Below, piece by piece: positions 47,801 through 58,234 of a DNA stretch of 64,000 bases. Origin of the DNA: Panopea generosa (lineage: Eukaryota; Mollusca; Bivalvia; Adapedonta; Hiatellidae); the NCBI GenBank assembly GCA_029582155.1, contig CM055906.1, positions 12,271,101 to 12,335,100 on the forward strand, written 5' to 3'. The notes beneath the pieces were generated by a model. It saw only the letters and a program-made list of their open reading frames with translations, had not been told where the DNA came from and did no database searches. The first letter of the stretch is position 1. Each line of letters starts with the position of its first letter. A program made the translations under genes and the position numbers.

Positions 47801-47893
47801 TTTTAAATAGTCGTCTTATTTTTAAAAAAAATCATCTTATGCGGCTCGCCAAAACATCAAAGTGCGAGGGTAAACAAATACTTATACACACAT
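44869..47893. mobile_element. 3-kb imperfect palindrome (foldback-like element)
   Basis: Three nested pairs of inverted segments share one centre near 46.2-46.4 kb. Outer: gtgtgtataagtttttattt and accctcgcgctttga, ttggcgagc at 44869-44935 match the reverse complement of 47835-47893. Middle: cacccggcagctcg, aaaagcgccaata, tctcagatcagatctg, tagtcttgtgtaa, atattccct at 45812-46000 match the reverse complement of about 46590-46775. Inner: ccgattggctgga (46178) matches tctagccaatcgg (46277). gtgcgagggtaaacaaa occurs again near 46395. No transposase frame. It may be a foldback transposon or an inverted duplication. Confidence 0.65.
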
Positions 47894-47986
47894 ACAACAT
47901 CGGACTTCTCGAGTGTCCCATATATAATGTCTCATGGACACAGGTACACGCCAGCCACTAAGGTCGTCTGCTGACTAGTTTCCGCT

Positions 47987-48310
47987 ATGTCGACCGGAAG
48001 GACTGGTGAACCTGGTGTCGCTGCGCAAGTCTGCATTTTCCATCGTTTGCAGGCAGTTCCGCGAAACCAAAACCCAGAGTCCAACATCAGTTCCGCATTC
48101 TTATTAATGCGAACGACTACATATTTACGTGATCTGCGTATAGGGAAAACGAGAACCATTGAAACTAGAGGGCCACCAGTATTTACATTTAGTGTACAAC
48201 GTACACACGGTCAGGGAGCTCTGTCACAACGTAGAGTGATTAGCGTCGACAGTTTGTCACAGATTCACGTCGATCTGATGCGGGAAAACACGGCATACTT
48301 TGATATATAA
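47987..48310 (+). CDS. Hypothetical 107-residue frame, no known family
   Basis: Starts at ATG 47987 (cgctATGTCG) and ends at TAA 48308-48310. It is GC-richer than its surroundings and non-repetitive (IGKTRTIETRGPPVFTF; SLSQIHVDLMRENTAYFDI). No signal peptide, transmembrane segment or motif recognised. The opposite strand also has a 75-codon frame, so coding strand is uncertain. It lies between the palindrome and the LINE and could belong to either or be a host exon. Confidence 0.25.
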   Translation: MSTGRTGEPGVAAQVCIFHRLQAVPRNQNPESNISSAFLLMRTTTYLRDLRIGKTRTIETRGPPVFTFSVQRTHGQGALSQRRVISVDSLSQIHVDLMRENTAYFDI

Positions 48311-48893
48311 AGTCAATTATTTACTGGATACAGCTATAAGTTTTAAACTTTTTACAAGATTGAGTTTCAACTGATATTTATTAGTATTTTCAATGTTCCA
48401 AACAATCATGTGTGAATTAGTAAATGTTTAAAACGCAAGAATTAATAAATCCTCGCTAAATATGTATGTAAAACGAAAGTAGAGATGAAATTGTCAATAA
48501 AAACATTAATCAGTGCAAAACATCATTTATAACTGTTGTTTAAGTATTATTGTTTAAAAAAAAGAGTTATAACTTATTGACTTTTTACTAATACCATGTG
48601 AGAAATTCAGGTTGAAAAAAGCTGCATGTGATTAAAATTTCACTTGTAATAGCGGTTATATACCGAGTCGCAAGGTGAGACATTTGCCGGAGGGTCAAAT
48701 ATCGCTGTGTAAATTATGTGACCAGTATAATCTTAAAGTGGCAAATTGTTATGCTATCGACTGAACTGTAATTATGAATGTTCCGTGTAGAAGATGCGTG
48801 CTTATTAATGTGTAGTAATTGTGTGTTTGTATAAAGTACACCAATGTAACACGTGTATTAACATAGAGGTATACTTAGCAAGATAAATGCACA
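48311..48893 (+). other. Region upstream of LINE ORF1 (possible 5' UTR)
   Basis: AT-rich, no frame. The LINE's 5' end must lie here if the copy is full length, but no boundary or target duplication was seen. Confidence 0.3.
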
Positions 48894-49251
48894 ATGTCGG
48901 GCAGTTTCTCCAGTAATCAGTTATGTGAACTGGAACCTGTGATGTTAACGGACAATACGGAAGTTAAGATACCGATAAATTTACCGGTGTCACCCCCGCA
49001 CGATTTTCCGTGTGACAATGTGGACCTCGATGATAATGTGACGGCACAATTGCAGACATACAACCGTCTTGTTTCGCTCTATCGGAACTTTCCTGGTGAC
49101 TTGTTTGTTGCTAGTTTATTGAAAGATTATGCATCATGCGAAACCAAACTTGAAGAAACCCGAGAGATGCTGTTCAACACTCTGAGAGAAGATGATGACT
49201 TCCCTTTTGGATTGCAGGCAGAGTTAAAACGCCGAGTCTTTACAAGGAAAG
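48894..49251 (+). pseudogene. LINE ORF1, N-terminal part, cut off from the rest
   Basis: ATG at 48894 in good context (cacaATG). About 119 codons are open, rich in Asp/Glu and ending with LKRRVFTRKG, after which the sequence becomes the 3' end of another LINE. The main ORF1 continues in the same reading register from 49983 with a basic, serine-rich linker (KPRPRPRSQSASLSRATP). The simplest reading is one ORF1 split by a nested insertion. The alternative is that this start belongs to a separate, internally deleted LINE. No domain is recognised in this N-terminal part. Confidence 0.5.
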
Positions 49252-49982
49252 GTGTGTCGTTTACAGCAATCGTTTACAGCTGTACAGCTATGTAACAAAT
49301 GTAATACGCTTGTAGATAATTTAGTACTACATATTGTTCATTTTTGTATTGCAAACACTGTCGAAAGAAATAAGCTTTGGGACGCAGTTATAACGACCTG
49401 TGGTCTTCAGGTCTTTAATTCATTTATTAAAAAGACGCCTAAAGATCAGATTTATGCACTGCTTTCCGGGCTTAATGAATATTTATCTGACATTGAACAG
49501 ATTGAAGATGTATTATTGTTCAATATTGGGATACTTCACAGTATGTTAAAGTAACTTTTATCGATACTGCTAATGTTTACTGTTTGTTACTCAGTGTATG
49601 ATTAATTTCTTACATTTCGTTTCGGTAAGATACAAAAGGTTCATCGTTGTCATTAGTCTATCACTGGGTCTTGCATTTTATTTCGGTAAGATTCATTATA
49701 GATGGACAATGTTATTATTTCACTTATATTATTTTAAGGTACACTATATGACAGTTAAAAAGCTATACTAATTTTTATAAAATCATAATTTATTTAGTTA
49801 TTTTAACAAATCCATCATGTTATGAATACTCTTACAATATGACATCATATTAGGCGTATCGTATGTTCATTCTTCACTTGTAACTCATTGTATGTTGTTC
49901 ATTTATATGTAATTATTTACTGCAATTTTTATATATGTTATTATATGCTCTCCAATTATGGAGGAAATAAAGATTCTATCTA
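49252..49982 (+). mobile_element. 3' end of a related LINE (ORF2 C-terminus plus 3' UTR)
   Basis: The frame to TAA 49552-49554 reads CNKCNTLVDNLVLHIVHFC, then ERNKLWDAV, the same CX2C..H..C and 'R..LW' layout as the C-terminus of the intact ORF2 downstream (CSKCG...HVLLDC...KRDNLW). Its 3' UTR also parallels the other LINE's: atttcgtttcggtaag and, at the end, atgctctcc followed by ggaggaaataaagat, against tttggcggaaaaataaagat at 55500. Protein identity is low, so it is a relative rather than the same subfamily. The segment is a 5'-truncated insertion or the end of an adjacent deleted copy. Confidence 0.65.
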
Positions 49983-51542
49983 ACTTCAAAACCCAGACCC
50001 AGACCCAGATCCCAATCAGCGTCCCTTTCTCGAGCAACTCCAGCTAAACAGAACCATTCCCCAACACTTAGTGCACATACTAACACAGAGGCGTGCCAGT
50101 GCTCGTGTAAAACTGAAAGTACAATTACAAATAAAATTGTATCACAAGTCCAAGCGGACATGCTTTTACTAAAACAGAGACAGGTAGCGTTAGAAACGTC
50201 TAGATCAGCACAGATTCGCGATATAGAAAATACAATGTTATGCATAAAGAGTGATATTGAATGTCTAAAAGAAAGTACTGAAGAAAACTTGTGCATCTTA
50301 AAAAGTAGCTTATGTGATATCCGTGTAAGTGACAATACAAACAAAGATATGTTACTTATCAAAGAAAGTATGCTAGATTTATCCCAAAGCTTGAGAACTC
50401 TCCAAGACAATGTGATTTTGCTTGGAAGTAAGTGTTGCAATGATCAATATGCTCAAACATTAAACTCTGGTAAAGCGGTGGCGATGCCAACTTCAACAGG
50501 CACTGTCCATCAAGCAGCCAATGACAATGAATTGTATAACACAGAGTTTTCGAGTAATAATGTAAATACCGTGTTAAATACAGATATAGGTGACTATTGT
50601 GACAATGGTAATAGTGGTAATCAAACAACCGAAAGTGGGATGCCAGCTCCTGTAGACGGTGGTGAATTGGATGTTATGTCACTTACTGAATTTCCGAATT
50701 TACCACCCCAAGATTCAGGTGTATCCCAGTTAATTCCTCCTCCATTATCTGAGTCACCGATCAGCGGCTCCTTGTCTCCGCTCATTGCGTACAAAATGGC
50801 CGACACACTGTTTGATGACAGAGAAATGGAGGACGAATTTGCTTATGGAAATGTTCCTATTCCAATAAATGTAAGCACTGTCCCGCGAAAGGAACAATCT
50901 GCATCAGATATATCTTACAAGGATGCTGTTCAAAGTAAAAATTACGGCAACAAATTCAGACCAAGACGGGTTAAACTTAAAAAGAAAAAATCTCTAAATA
51001 ACAATATTGACTTTGCGCACATTTATTCTACTATCGGGAAACCATCAAATATCTCGGTTAGAATCTCGGACCGTAATGCCCACGACAGGCATTTTGATGC
51101 AGGTCAGTCTACTGAGGACTCAGACTTGTTTCAGTGCGTAAAGAAAAGACCCAAAAGGTATTACGTTGGTGGTTTTGACCAATCTGTAACGGAAGCGAAA
51201 GTGTACTCCTATGTTAAATTTCGCGGACCTAAAGTAACAAGGGTTACTATATTTAGAAACAGAAAGTACAATTCTGTTGTCGTGCGTCTAAATGTAGAGG
51301 ACGATGATAATGCGTCACTAGTAGAACTGCCGTACTTCTGGCCCAGAGGTCTCATTTGCCGCCCATGGTTAACGAGGCGTGGGTACAATTCGGATAAACA
51401 TAACGGTCCGTCACCAAAGAAAGGGTATAGTCACTACAAAAACCGTTATGCAGATAATGGCTTTGTGAGTAAAAATGACTACTCGTACCACGGTTTCAAT
51501 GATTACAATCCGTACGAGTATTTAGATGAGTGTATAGATTAG
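49971..51542 (+). CDS. LINE ORF1 main part (coiled coil and RRM-like domain)
   Basis: Open from 49971 to TAG 51540-51542; the first internal ATG is at 50160. Features in order: basic/serine-rich linker with a Cys cluster (CQCSCK); a helical, probably coiled-coil block around 50180-50440; an acidic, Ser/Asn-rich middle; a basic patch (RPRRVKLKKKK, about 50960); then an RRM-like domain at about 51150-51370 (KRYYVGGFD ... VVVRLNV ... ELPYFWPRGLICRPW). The 'FWPxGxxxRPW' ending occurs in ORF1 proteins of CR1/Jockey-group LINEs. ORF1p coats the element RNA. ORF2 begins 18 bases downstream. The upstream part of the protein is separated by the sequence at 49252-49982. Confidence 0.75.
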   Translation, partial: RFYLTSKPRPRPRSQSASLSRATPAKQNHSPTLSAHTNTEACQCSCKTESTITNKIVSQVQADMLLLKQRQVALETSRSAQIRDIENTMLCIKSDIECLKESTEENLCILKSSLCDIRVSDNTNKDMLLIKESMLDLSQSLRTLQDNVILLGSKCCNDQYAQTLNSGKAVAMPTSTGTVHQAANDNELYNTEFSSNNVNTVLNTDIGDYCDNGNSGNQTTESGMPAPVDGGELDVMSLTEFPNLPPQDSGVSQLIPPPLSESPISGSLSPLIAYKMADTLFDDREMEDEFAYGNVPIPINVSTVPRKEQSASDISYKDAVQSKNYGNKFRPRRVKLKKKKSLNNNIDFAHIYSTIGKPSNISVRISDRNAHDRHFDAGQSTEDSDLFQCVKKRPKRYYVGGFDQSVTEAKVYSYVKFRGPKVTRVTIFRNRKYNSVVVRLNVEDDDNASLVELPYFWPRGLICRPWLTRRGYNSDKHNGPSPKKGYSHYKNRYADNGFVSKNDYSYHGFNDYNPYEYLDECID

Positions 51543-51560
51543 CTCACGCAATATATCAGT

Positions 51561-54500
51561 TTGTATGATTATCAAAACATAATGGCTAGTCTGAACAATT
51601 TAAATTTAATGACATGGAATGCTACAGGCATAATGTCCAGTTCAACATATCTCGTAAATATGTTAAATAATAGTAATATTGATATTTGTGGTATATCCGA
51701 ACACTGGTTGTATGATAAAGATTTGCATTTTTTAGACAGCATTGATAACAACTATAGGGCTCATGCAGTTGCTGATGCTGATCTGATTTTGCCAAGCAGA
51801 CGCAAAGTTGGTAAAGGTGGTGTGGGGATTTTATGGCATAAAAAAATAGATCATATGATCTCAACCATTTCTACAGATGATGACAGAATAATTGGAATAG
51901 AATTAATATTAAACCCATGCAATTGCTTGTATATTTTTCAAGTTTACTTGCCATGCCGAAATCACTCTATTCAGAAATATAGGGATTATATTAATAAACT
52001 TGAGGATATCTTAAGTATGTATAGTGATAAGGGACTGGTTATTGTCATGGGTGACATGAATACCGAATTAAGAAGTTCATTCGCTAAGCCCATAGACTCT
52101 AGAATCTATAGTTTAAGCAAGTTTGTATTAGATAATAATCTTTTATCTGTAACATCAACGTGCACGTGCACAGGGATGTCCTTCTCACATGTTAATTATA
52201 ATGGAAAATCTGAAACACTGATTGACCATATATTATTTCCTGTCGAGAAAAAAGATCTTATTAATTCCTGTTCGATACCGGATGATGATGCGTTAAATGT
52301 ATCAAACCACAGACCAGTGATCTGTAATATCACATTACCGTGTATCGCAGAACTCGATGAGAGCAATATGCCACTTAGAGTAAACTGGCGTAAAATCCGT
52401 GAAGAAAATGTAACGGAATATAAATATTATATTGAAAATGATGTACATTGTGGTAAATTCCTTAATAACGCTATTAGATCGACCTCAGATATTGATAACC
52501 TATATAAAACAATTGTTAATTCCCTCAATAATGCTACTGATGCATGTATCCCTAAGACAAAATTCAGACACTTTTTGAAGCCCTACTGGGATGAAGAACT
52601 AAGAAATGCACATAAGTGTATGACAACTAAACGTAAAAGTTGGATTGGGGAGGGCAAACCTAGGGGAGTATCATTTTTGTCTTATAATGAATATAAAGGG
52701 GCGAAATGTTTATTTAGAAAATTGCACAGACGTAAAGTTGAACTCTATCTACAGAAACAAAATGAAGAAATAGATAAAGCTGCAGAAATTGATAGTGCCT
52801 CATTCTGGAAGCTTATTAATTCCAGAAAGAGAAAATCAAACATGTCACCTGGTACAGAAATGAAATTTAATGGCACCACATACCGGGATCAAAAATCAAA
52901 TACAATTCAATGGGGGTATTTTTTTAAAGAGTTATACACACCTGATAATCCTATTGTGTATGATGGATTAATAAATGACAGTTACAAAAGTGAATACCAC
53001 TCGATAAATAACTTATTATCGCATGTAACATACACAAATGTTCCGTCTATAAGTACTAACGAAGTGCTTGTAGCCTGCCGAAAAGCAAAACAGTTTAAAG
53101 CTTGCGGGTGGGATCATGTTTATTACGAAAATATTACCTATGGTGGTGAAATAGTACTGAAACTCTTAGCAAAACTATTTCAAAACATGACTACATATGC
53201 GCATACGCCAAATGATATGAAGAAAGGTATAATCATACTTTTATACAAAGGTGGTAAAAAGGCAAAGACTGACCCGAATAGTTATCGAGCAATTACTCTC
53301 TCATCAGTACTGTTAAAATTATATGAATCTGTACTACTCGATAGAATTGAACGCGATTGTGCGTATCAGAAAATTAATAAGTTACAAGGTGGATTTCAAC
53401 AGGGTATTGGCTGCATGATGACTTCTTTTGTTCTGCGTGAATGCTCTTACTTCGCTAAAGAAAATGACAGTCAATTAAATATTGCTTTTCTAGATGTACG
53501 CCGTGCATTTGATACCGTTTGGCATGAGGCTCTTATGGTAATATTGTTCAAATTTGGATTACCGTTATACATTCTTAAAGTTGTTTTTAATTTATATACC
53601 AATATGACCAGTTGTGTCAGAAACCAAGGTCACTTTTCAGACTGGTTCCCAGTATTACAAGGTACCAGACAGGGAGGGATTCTCAGTCCTTTTCTGTACA
53701 TCGTCTTTATAAATGATCTTATGGATAAGTTAGTAGCCTCCGAATATGGTTTTTATATGTACAATATTAATTGCTCCTGTCCTACATCAGCTGATGATAT
53801 GGTTTTATTATCTTTATCTAAAACTGGGTTAAGTCACATGATTGATATCTGCTACAAATATGGTATCGAACACCATTATTTTTACAATGCTTCTAAATGC
53901 TCGGTCATTATATCTCATGAATCACGCAATAAATATAAATTAAACACACGTAAATGGATTCTTGGGGACAGTAAAGTAGATGAAGTGGAGCAGTATACAC
54001 ATTTAGGTGTGCTTTTCAATAAATACGAGAATAATAATGACATTATAAAGGAAGCGAACTACAAAATTAGGAGTACCTTTTTAAATATAATAAATTGTGG
54101 CGTATATTCTGGGGGAATTCACCCAGCAACGGCAAAACAAATATATAAGTCGGTTGTCTTGCCGAAAGCTTTGTACGGCTGTGAGCTATGGCATAATCTT
54201 ACTAATGCTCATATACTTACTATTGAAAGAGCACATAGGTTCTGTTTAAAATACATTCAGTCAATACCAAAGTATACAAGAACAGACGTAGTACTAAGTA
54301 TGTTAGGATGCCTATCAATGGAAGCTGAAATTGATAAAAGAAAACTTATATTTTTAGGTCAGCTCTGTAGGTTGTCACCCTACTTCATAGCAAAGCAAAT
54401 ATTTGTTAATCGTTTATTTGACTATAAGTTAATACCTACTAAAGTTAAAGGTTTCATTGCCGATATAAAAATTGTTTGTGAAAAATATGATATTTCATCG

Positions 54501-55043
54501 TACTTAGATGAATATTCTCAGACAAGTGTTTTTCCGTCAAAATTTCAATGGAAAAAAATAGTAAATACTGCTGTTTATGGGTTCGAAAACAAACAGTTAC
54601 TAAATAGATGTCAAAATGATGAATCTCTCAATGGATTCAATCTTATCCATTGTAACTTTGATTTGTGCTTACTCTGGAAACTGAGTAAAACTGAAAGGAT
54701 TTATACAGAATCATGTAGTACAATGGCATATATAATGTGTAGGTTTTTCTCAAGACCATTTCAGCAAAATTGTTCCAAATGTGGATTGCCATCTTCATAC
54801 TTAGTTGAACATGTTCTACTTGATTGTATTTATAACAATAGCAAACGGGATAATTTATGGCAACAATTATATGTGAGGTTTGGTGTAAAATTGTTTTGCT
54901 ATATAATGTATATGCCAACACGGGTACAATTAATACATATGTTTACAGGAATGAAATATTTCTTAAATGAAAAAGACAGCTTGGACTGTTTAAAAATATG
55001 TGTTTTAGCATTTCATAACATGTGGTATTGCAGTTATAAGTAA
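51561..55043 (+). CDS. LINE ORF2: endonuclease and reverse transcriptase, intact
   Basis: A single 1160-codon frame without stops. The N-terminal APE-type endonuclease (residues ~12-260) shows LMTWNATGI, GISEHWL, VMGDMNTE, LIDHIL and SNHRPV. The reverse transcriptase (about 540-830) shows SYRAITLSS, LDVRRAFDTVW, GTRQGGILSPFLY and the catalytic box TSADDMVLL (ADD near residue 743). The C-terminus has a zinc-knuckle-like CSKCG...H...C (about 1071). There is no RNase H domain. The enzyme nicks the chromosome and primes reverse transcription there. A second ATG at 51582 (aacataATGG) has the better start context. Integrity suggests recent activity. The clade is probably CR1/L2-like, inferred from ORF1 and RT only. 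Confidence 0.93.
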   Translation: MYDYQNIMASLNNLNLMTWNATGIMSSSTYLVNMLNNSNIDICGISEHWLYDKDLHFLDSIDNNYRAHAVADADLILPSRRKVGKGGVGILWHKKIDHMISTISTDDDRIIGIELILNPCNCLYIFQVYLPCRNHSIQKYRDYINKLEDILSMYSDKGLVIVMGDMNTELRSSFAKPIDSRIYSLSKFVLDNNLLSVTSTCTCTGMSFSHVNYNGKSETLIDHILFPVEKKDLINSCSIPDDDALNVSNHRPVICNITLPCIAELDESNMPLRVNWRKIREENVTEYKYYIENDVHCGKFLNNAIRSTSDIDNLYKTIVNSLNNATDACIPKTKFRHFLKPYWDEELRNAHKCMTTKRKSWIGEGKPRGVSFLSYNEYKGAKCLFRKLHRRKVELYLQKQNEEIDKAAEIDSASFWKLINSRKRKSNMSPGTEMKFNGTTYRDQKSNTIQWGYFFKELYTPDNPIVYDGLINDSYKSEYHSINNLLSHVTYTNVPSISTNEVLVACRKAKQFKACGWDHVYYENITYGGEIVLKLLAKLFQNMTTYAHTPNDMKKGIIILLYKGGKKAKTDPNSYRAITLSSVLLKLYESVLLDRIERDCAYQKINKLQGGFQQGIGCMMTSFVLRECSYFAKENDSQLNIAFLDVRRAFDTVWHEALMVILFKFGLPLYILKVVFNLYTNMTSCVRNQGHFSDWFPVLQGTRQGGILSPFLYIVFINDLMDKLVASEYGFYMYNINCSCPTSADDMVLLSLSKTGLSHMIDICYKYGIEHHYFYNASKCSVIISHESRNKYKLNTRKWILGDSKVDEVEQYTHLGVLFNKYENNNDIIKEANYKIRSTFLNIINCGVYSGGIHPATAKQIYKSVVLPKALYGCELWHNLTNAHILTIERAHRFCLKYIQSIPKYTRTDVVLSMLGCLSMEAEIDKRKLIFLGQLCRLSPYFIAKQIFVNRLFDYKLIPTKVKGFIADIKIVCEKYDISSYLDEYSQTSVFPSKFQWKKIVNTAVYGFENKQLLNRCQNDESLNGFNLIHCNFDLCLLWKLSKTERIYTESCSTMAYIMCRFFSRPFQQNCSKCGLPSSYLVEHVLLDCIYNNSKRDNLWQQLYVRFGVKLFCYIMYMPTRVQLIHMFTGMKYFLNEKDSLDCLKICVLAFHNMWYCSYK

Positions 55044-55522
55044 TATGCCATGCAGTTAATAAACTATCAAATATTAATCAAAATCGTGCAAACTGGCTTA
55101 TTAAACCATATTAAACGTTCTCTATGGCTACCTTATATTTCGTTTCGATAATGTAGCCATATTATAAAGAGATTATGTACCAGTATGGATTCAAATGAAT
55201 TTGCTTTTCATGTTAATAATTCTTAATTTTCGTTTCGATAGGGTTATTTCATATGAAGATAATTCATTTAGAGTCTGTGTATTTATGTGTGCGTGCGTGA
55301 GTGAGTGTGTTTGTGTGCGAGCGAGTTTGTTGGTGTGCGTGCATGATATTATAGCTATCAAATAGACTGTATATCGTTTTGTCAATTGTAAATTATCGTT
55401 ACTTTATATATGTATTCAATCTGTATAGTATTACCTGTTTTTCATTTGTCCTTTGTCAACAATGTATATTATTGTTTGTATGCTCTCCTGTATGATTTGG
55501 CGGAAAAATAAAGATATATATA
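55044..55522 (+). other. LINE 3' UTR and end
   Basis: Runs from the ORF2 stop to ggcggaaaaataaagatata. It shares atttcgtttcgata and the closing atgctctcc...ggaaaaataaagat block with the 3' UTR at 49555-49982. AATAAA lies just before the end. A GT-rich patch (gtgcgtgcgtgagtgagtg) is at 55268-55345. No long poly-A tail, as in CR1/L2-type elements. Confidence 0.6.
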
Positions 55523-58234
55523 GGTTTGTGTCGATGTTGATTTATGTCACGGATTCTTCTCTACAGGGTCACAGATTCTAATCGACACTATCACAGTGTC
55601 CTAGCGTACAGTAAGCCGAAACGGAAGTTGCTGATCTGTACGCTGACGATCAGTTAGTTATTTGCATTAATTTAGCACACCATGGTGTGTATTTGTATCA
55701 AAACTTATTCTAAATCGGTTTTTTTTTAAGGAGGAATTTTTAGGGTGAGTGCAACAGTTATTTTTACTTTTACTGTGATCATCTTTGCTTCAAATAAGGT
55801 GTAGTATACTTGCATTCGGCATTCGTTCTCATTTTGATCACTGCCAAATTGACGAAACGGCCATAGAAAATTTGACTTTGTGTTCGCATATTTCACTGTG
55901 TATATAATTTCTGGTCTATTATTGTGTTGGCGTGGAAGGAACAATAATGTGTCCGGCACGTAGGCTTCCTTTCGTCAAGATTGAATGACTAGATGCCGAA
56001 AAATTGACAGTTTTGATCAGTCACCGCGAGTGACGTGACTGTACGCCTAATTGCAACTTTTCAATTTAAGACTGTACGATTAGTTTCAGAATTTTAATGA
56101 ATATGATCGATTGACTAGCATCAGGTTTTCAAACCTCATCACGCACTCACTGGTCATATTTATTGTCCATGAACATGACATTATTAGCGTTAAATTTTTT
56201 TTGAAAAAATTTCGGTATCAGTAAATAAAAGAACCGATCAGTAAGCAATTTTGGTTGAAAAGTTTTTGAAATTAATTATTTTTTGCACAACCACCATATT
56301 GTTTTACACACTCGACAGACATGCGTGTGTTTTTGTAAACACTGTACATCCCGTTAGCTACTTTCGGTTTACTGCGCGTGATGTATACGTCAGGAAATAC
56401 ATTGAACTGTAACATGGAATTTAAATTTCCATTGTCCAACCTACACAAGTCATGCGCAGGGGTCACCCTGTCTGCTAACCTGCGCTTGGACATCTCTCTT
56501 TTTTTGCTAACGAGAGGTCGATTTTAAGCGTTCTCATAAGATGTCAATATACCTGTGTTTGAGTACGACGTATCTGCTTTGTGTCTATGAAAAAAATATT
56601 TGCACGTGCTCAAAGCACCTGGGGGCCAGTACGAGAACGTTGGTAAAATGAAAATTTTCAAACCTTGTCCATTGCAAGGTAATTTTCAAGGGCTTAAAGT
56701 GTCAGCATTTGTCACGGACGTGTGAATTTTTAACAATCAGGAGCTGTTTGCATAGCTTTAAAATTCATACAGACAAAACGTGTTTGATGCGGTAACTGTC
56801 GCTTCTATGGAAGGCCAAACCTGTCTTAACCCGCGTATACGCTTTATTACGTTATGGACGTTTCAAGGTTATGACAGAATGTACATGTTCTGTATTGATA
56901 TTGCATGTGCATACATCTTCGTTAATGTGAATATACTAAATAAACTAAAACTATTCATTGGTAACGACAATTTGTATTTTTAGAAGCGCTGCTGTACTGG
57001 TTACGTATTCGGCAATTCAAACGAGATGTGCGGAGTTCATGTCCCGATTATTTTGATGTTTTTGTTCGTATGTAAACGGGCACTTGTGTTTTTTTTTGTT
57101 ATATACATAAAGAACGCAAATAACTTTACAGGAATGGAATGTACTCGCACTGAAAATACCTCGGTGTACATGTTATATCATAACACTAACTATAATTTAT
57201 AGACAACCATGCCGTCCATGTCATATTATACGCATGTATGTTTAAACAAGTTTAATATTAACACTGAAATTCACACATACGGTGAGCTTTCTTATATTGC
57301 ATCTGCTTTCTCTTCTGTCGAGTTTCATGAACTGATATTCGTTTCATAAAACTAGATTTCGCGTTCATTACGTTTTCGCCTGATAAAGAAATATTTCAAC
57401 TTTTAAGGCATTTTTCATAGCCTATGATTGTGACCAAATAACGAATAGATGTGACATGTGGCGAGCACGAGTGATCCCAGAATGAAGTTATTTACTCAAA
57501 TGTACCACCAATGCCCACTTACACCCTCGCATAATTTAGGCCGAATATGGAGACTGGGAACACTGACCGAGTTTTATGGCATACAGCCTCGCTACAGTAA
57601 AACAGTTGGCGGTATTTAAAATAAAATGTTTCAAGTAGACTCAAACTGATATGTAACACTAGAGGTTGGAATCAATGTTTTTTGTCGGTGGGTTTGATGA
57701 ACTGCATACAATGTTCCTGTAAATAACTGAAAACCCTTCGAAAATGTGTTCATCCGACCTACTACAGGGCCTACATTTTGTAATACAGTTTCCATGGTTA
57801 TCTGTTCGAATATGTATAATACAAAACAATAACTTTTACTTTCAGTCGGCAAGACAGATAAACAGATACATGTATATCATAAGCTCTCCTGGAGTCTTGA
57901 ACCGACTATGTATATTCACATGGTTTCCTATGTTTGCGTTTGGACGACTGTGGTTACAGGGTAGATTGCATAGAAATATGCCAACTACCTAGGAATCGCT
58001 GCTTGAAAAAGTGTGTCCTCTCATTAATTGAAGGCCACGGCCCGAGCCCTGCTCCCGGCCACGCCTCTTTATGTAAAACAGTTGGCGATAGGATGATCTA
58101 GTATTGGTTTTCCAGGACAGATGGTTACGTTAACTTGTAAAACAAACAAAAAATGTGTTGTAATGTGCGTTCAACCACACGACAAGTTAAAAATATGCTG
58201 CATATAACAACCTTACTTTCTTTTCATATTACAG
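55523..58234. other. About 2.7 kb without a supportable gene
   Basis: Holds a short hairpin (agcgtacag / ctgtacgct, 55603-55644) and a CRE-like gtgacgtgac near 56030. Several frames of 60-80 codons on either strand lack domains. It is presumably intronic or upstream sequence of the zinc-finger locus. No SINE or inverted repeat recognised. Confidence 0.4.

Noticed and set aside
9570-48597. 20-base identical string tataacttattgacttttta near 9575 and 48569
   Set aside because: No similarity extends on either side that I could see; probably chance in AT-rich DNA or a very old shared fragment.
56272-56493. 73-codon minus-strand frame upstream of the zinc-finger locus
   Set aside because: Length is within chance expectation, with no splice signals or motif.
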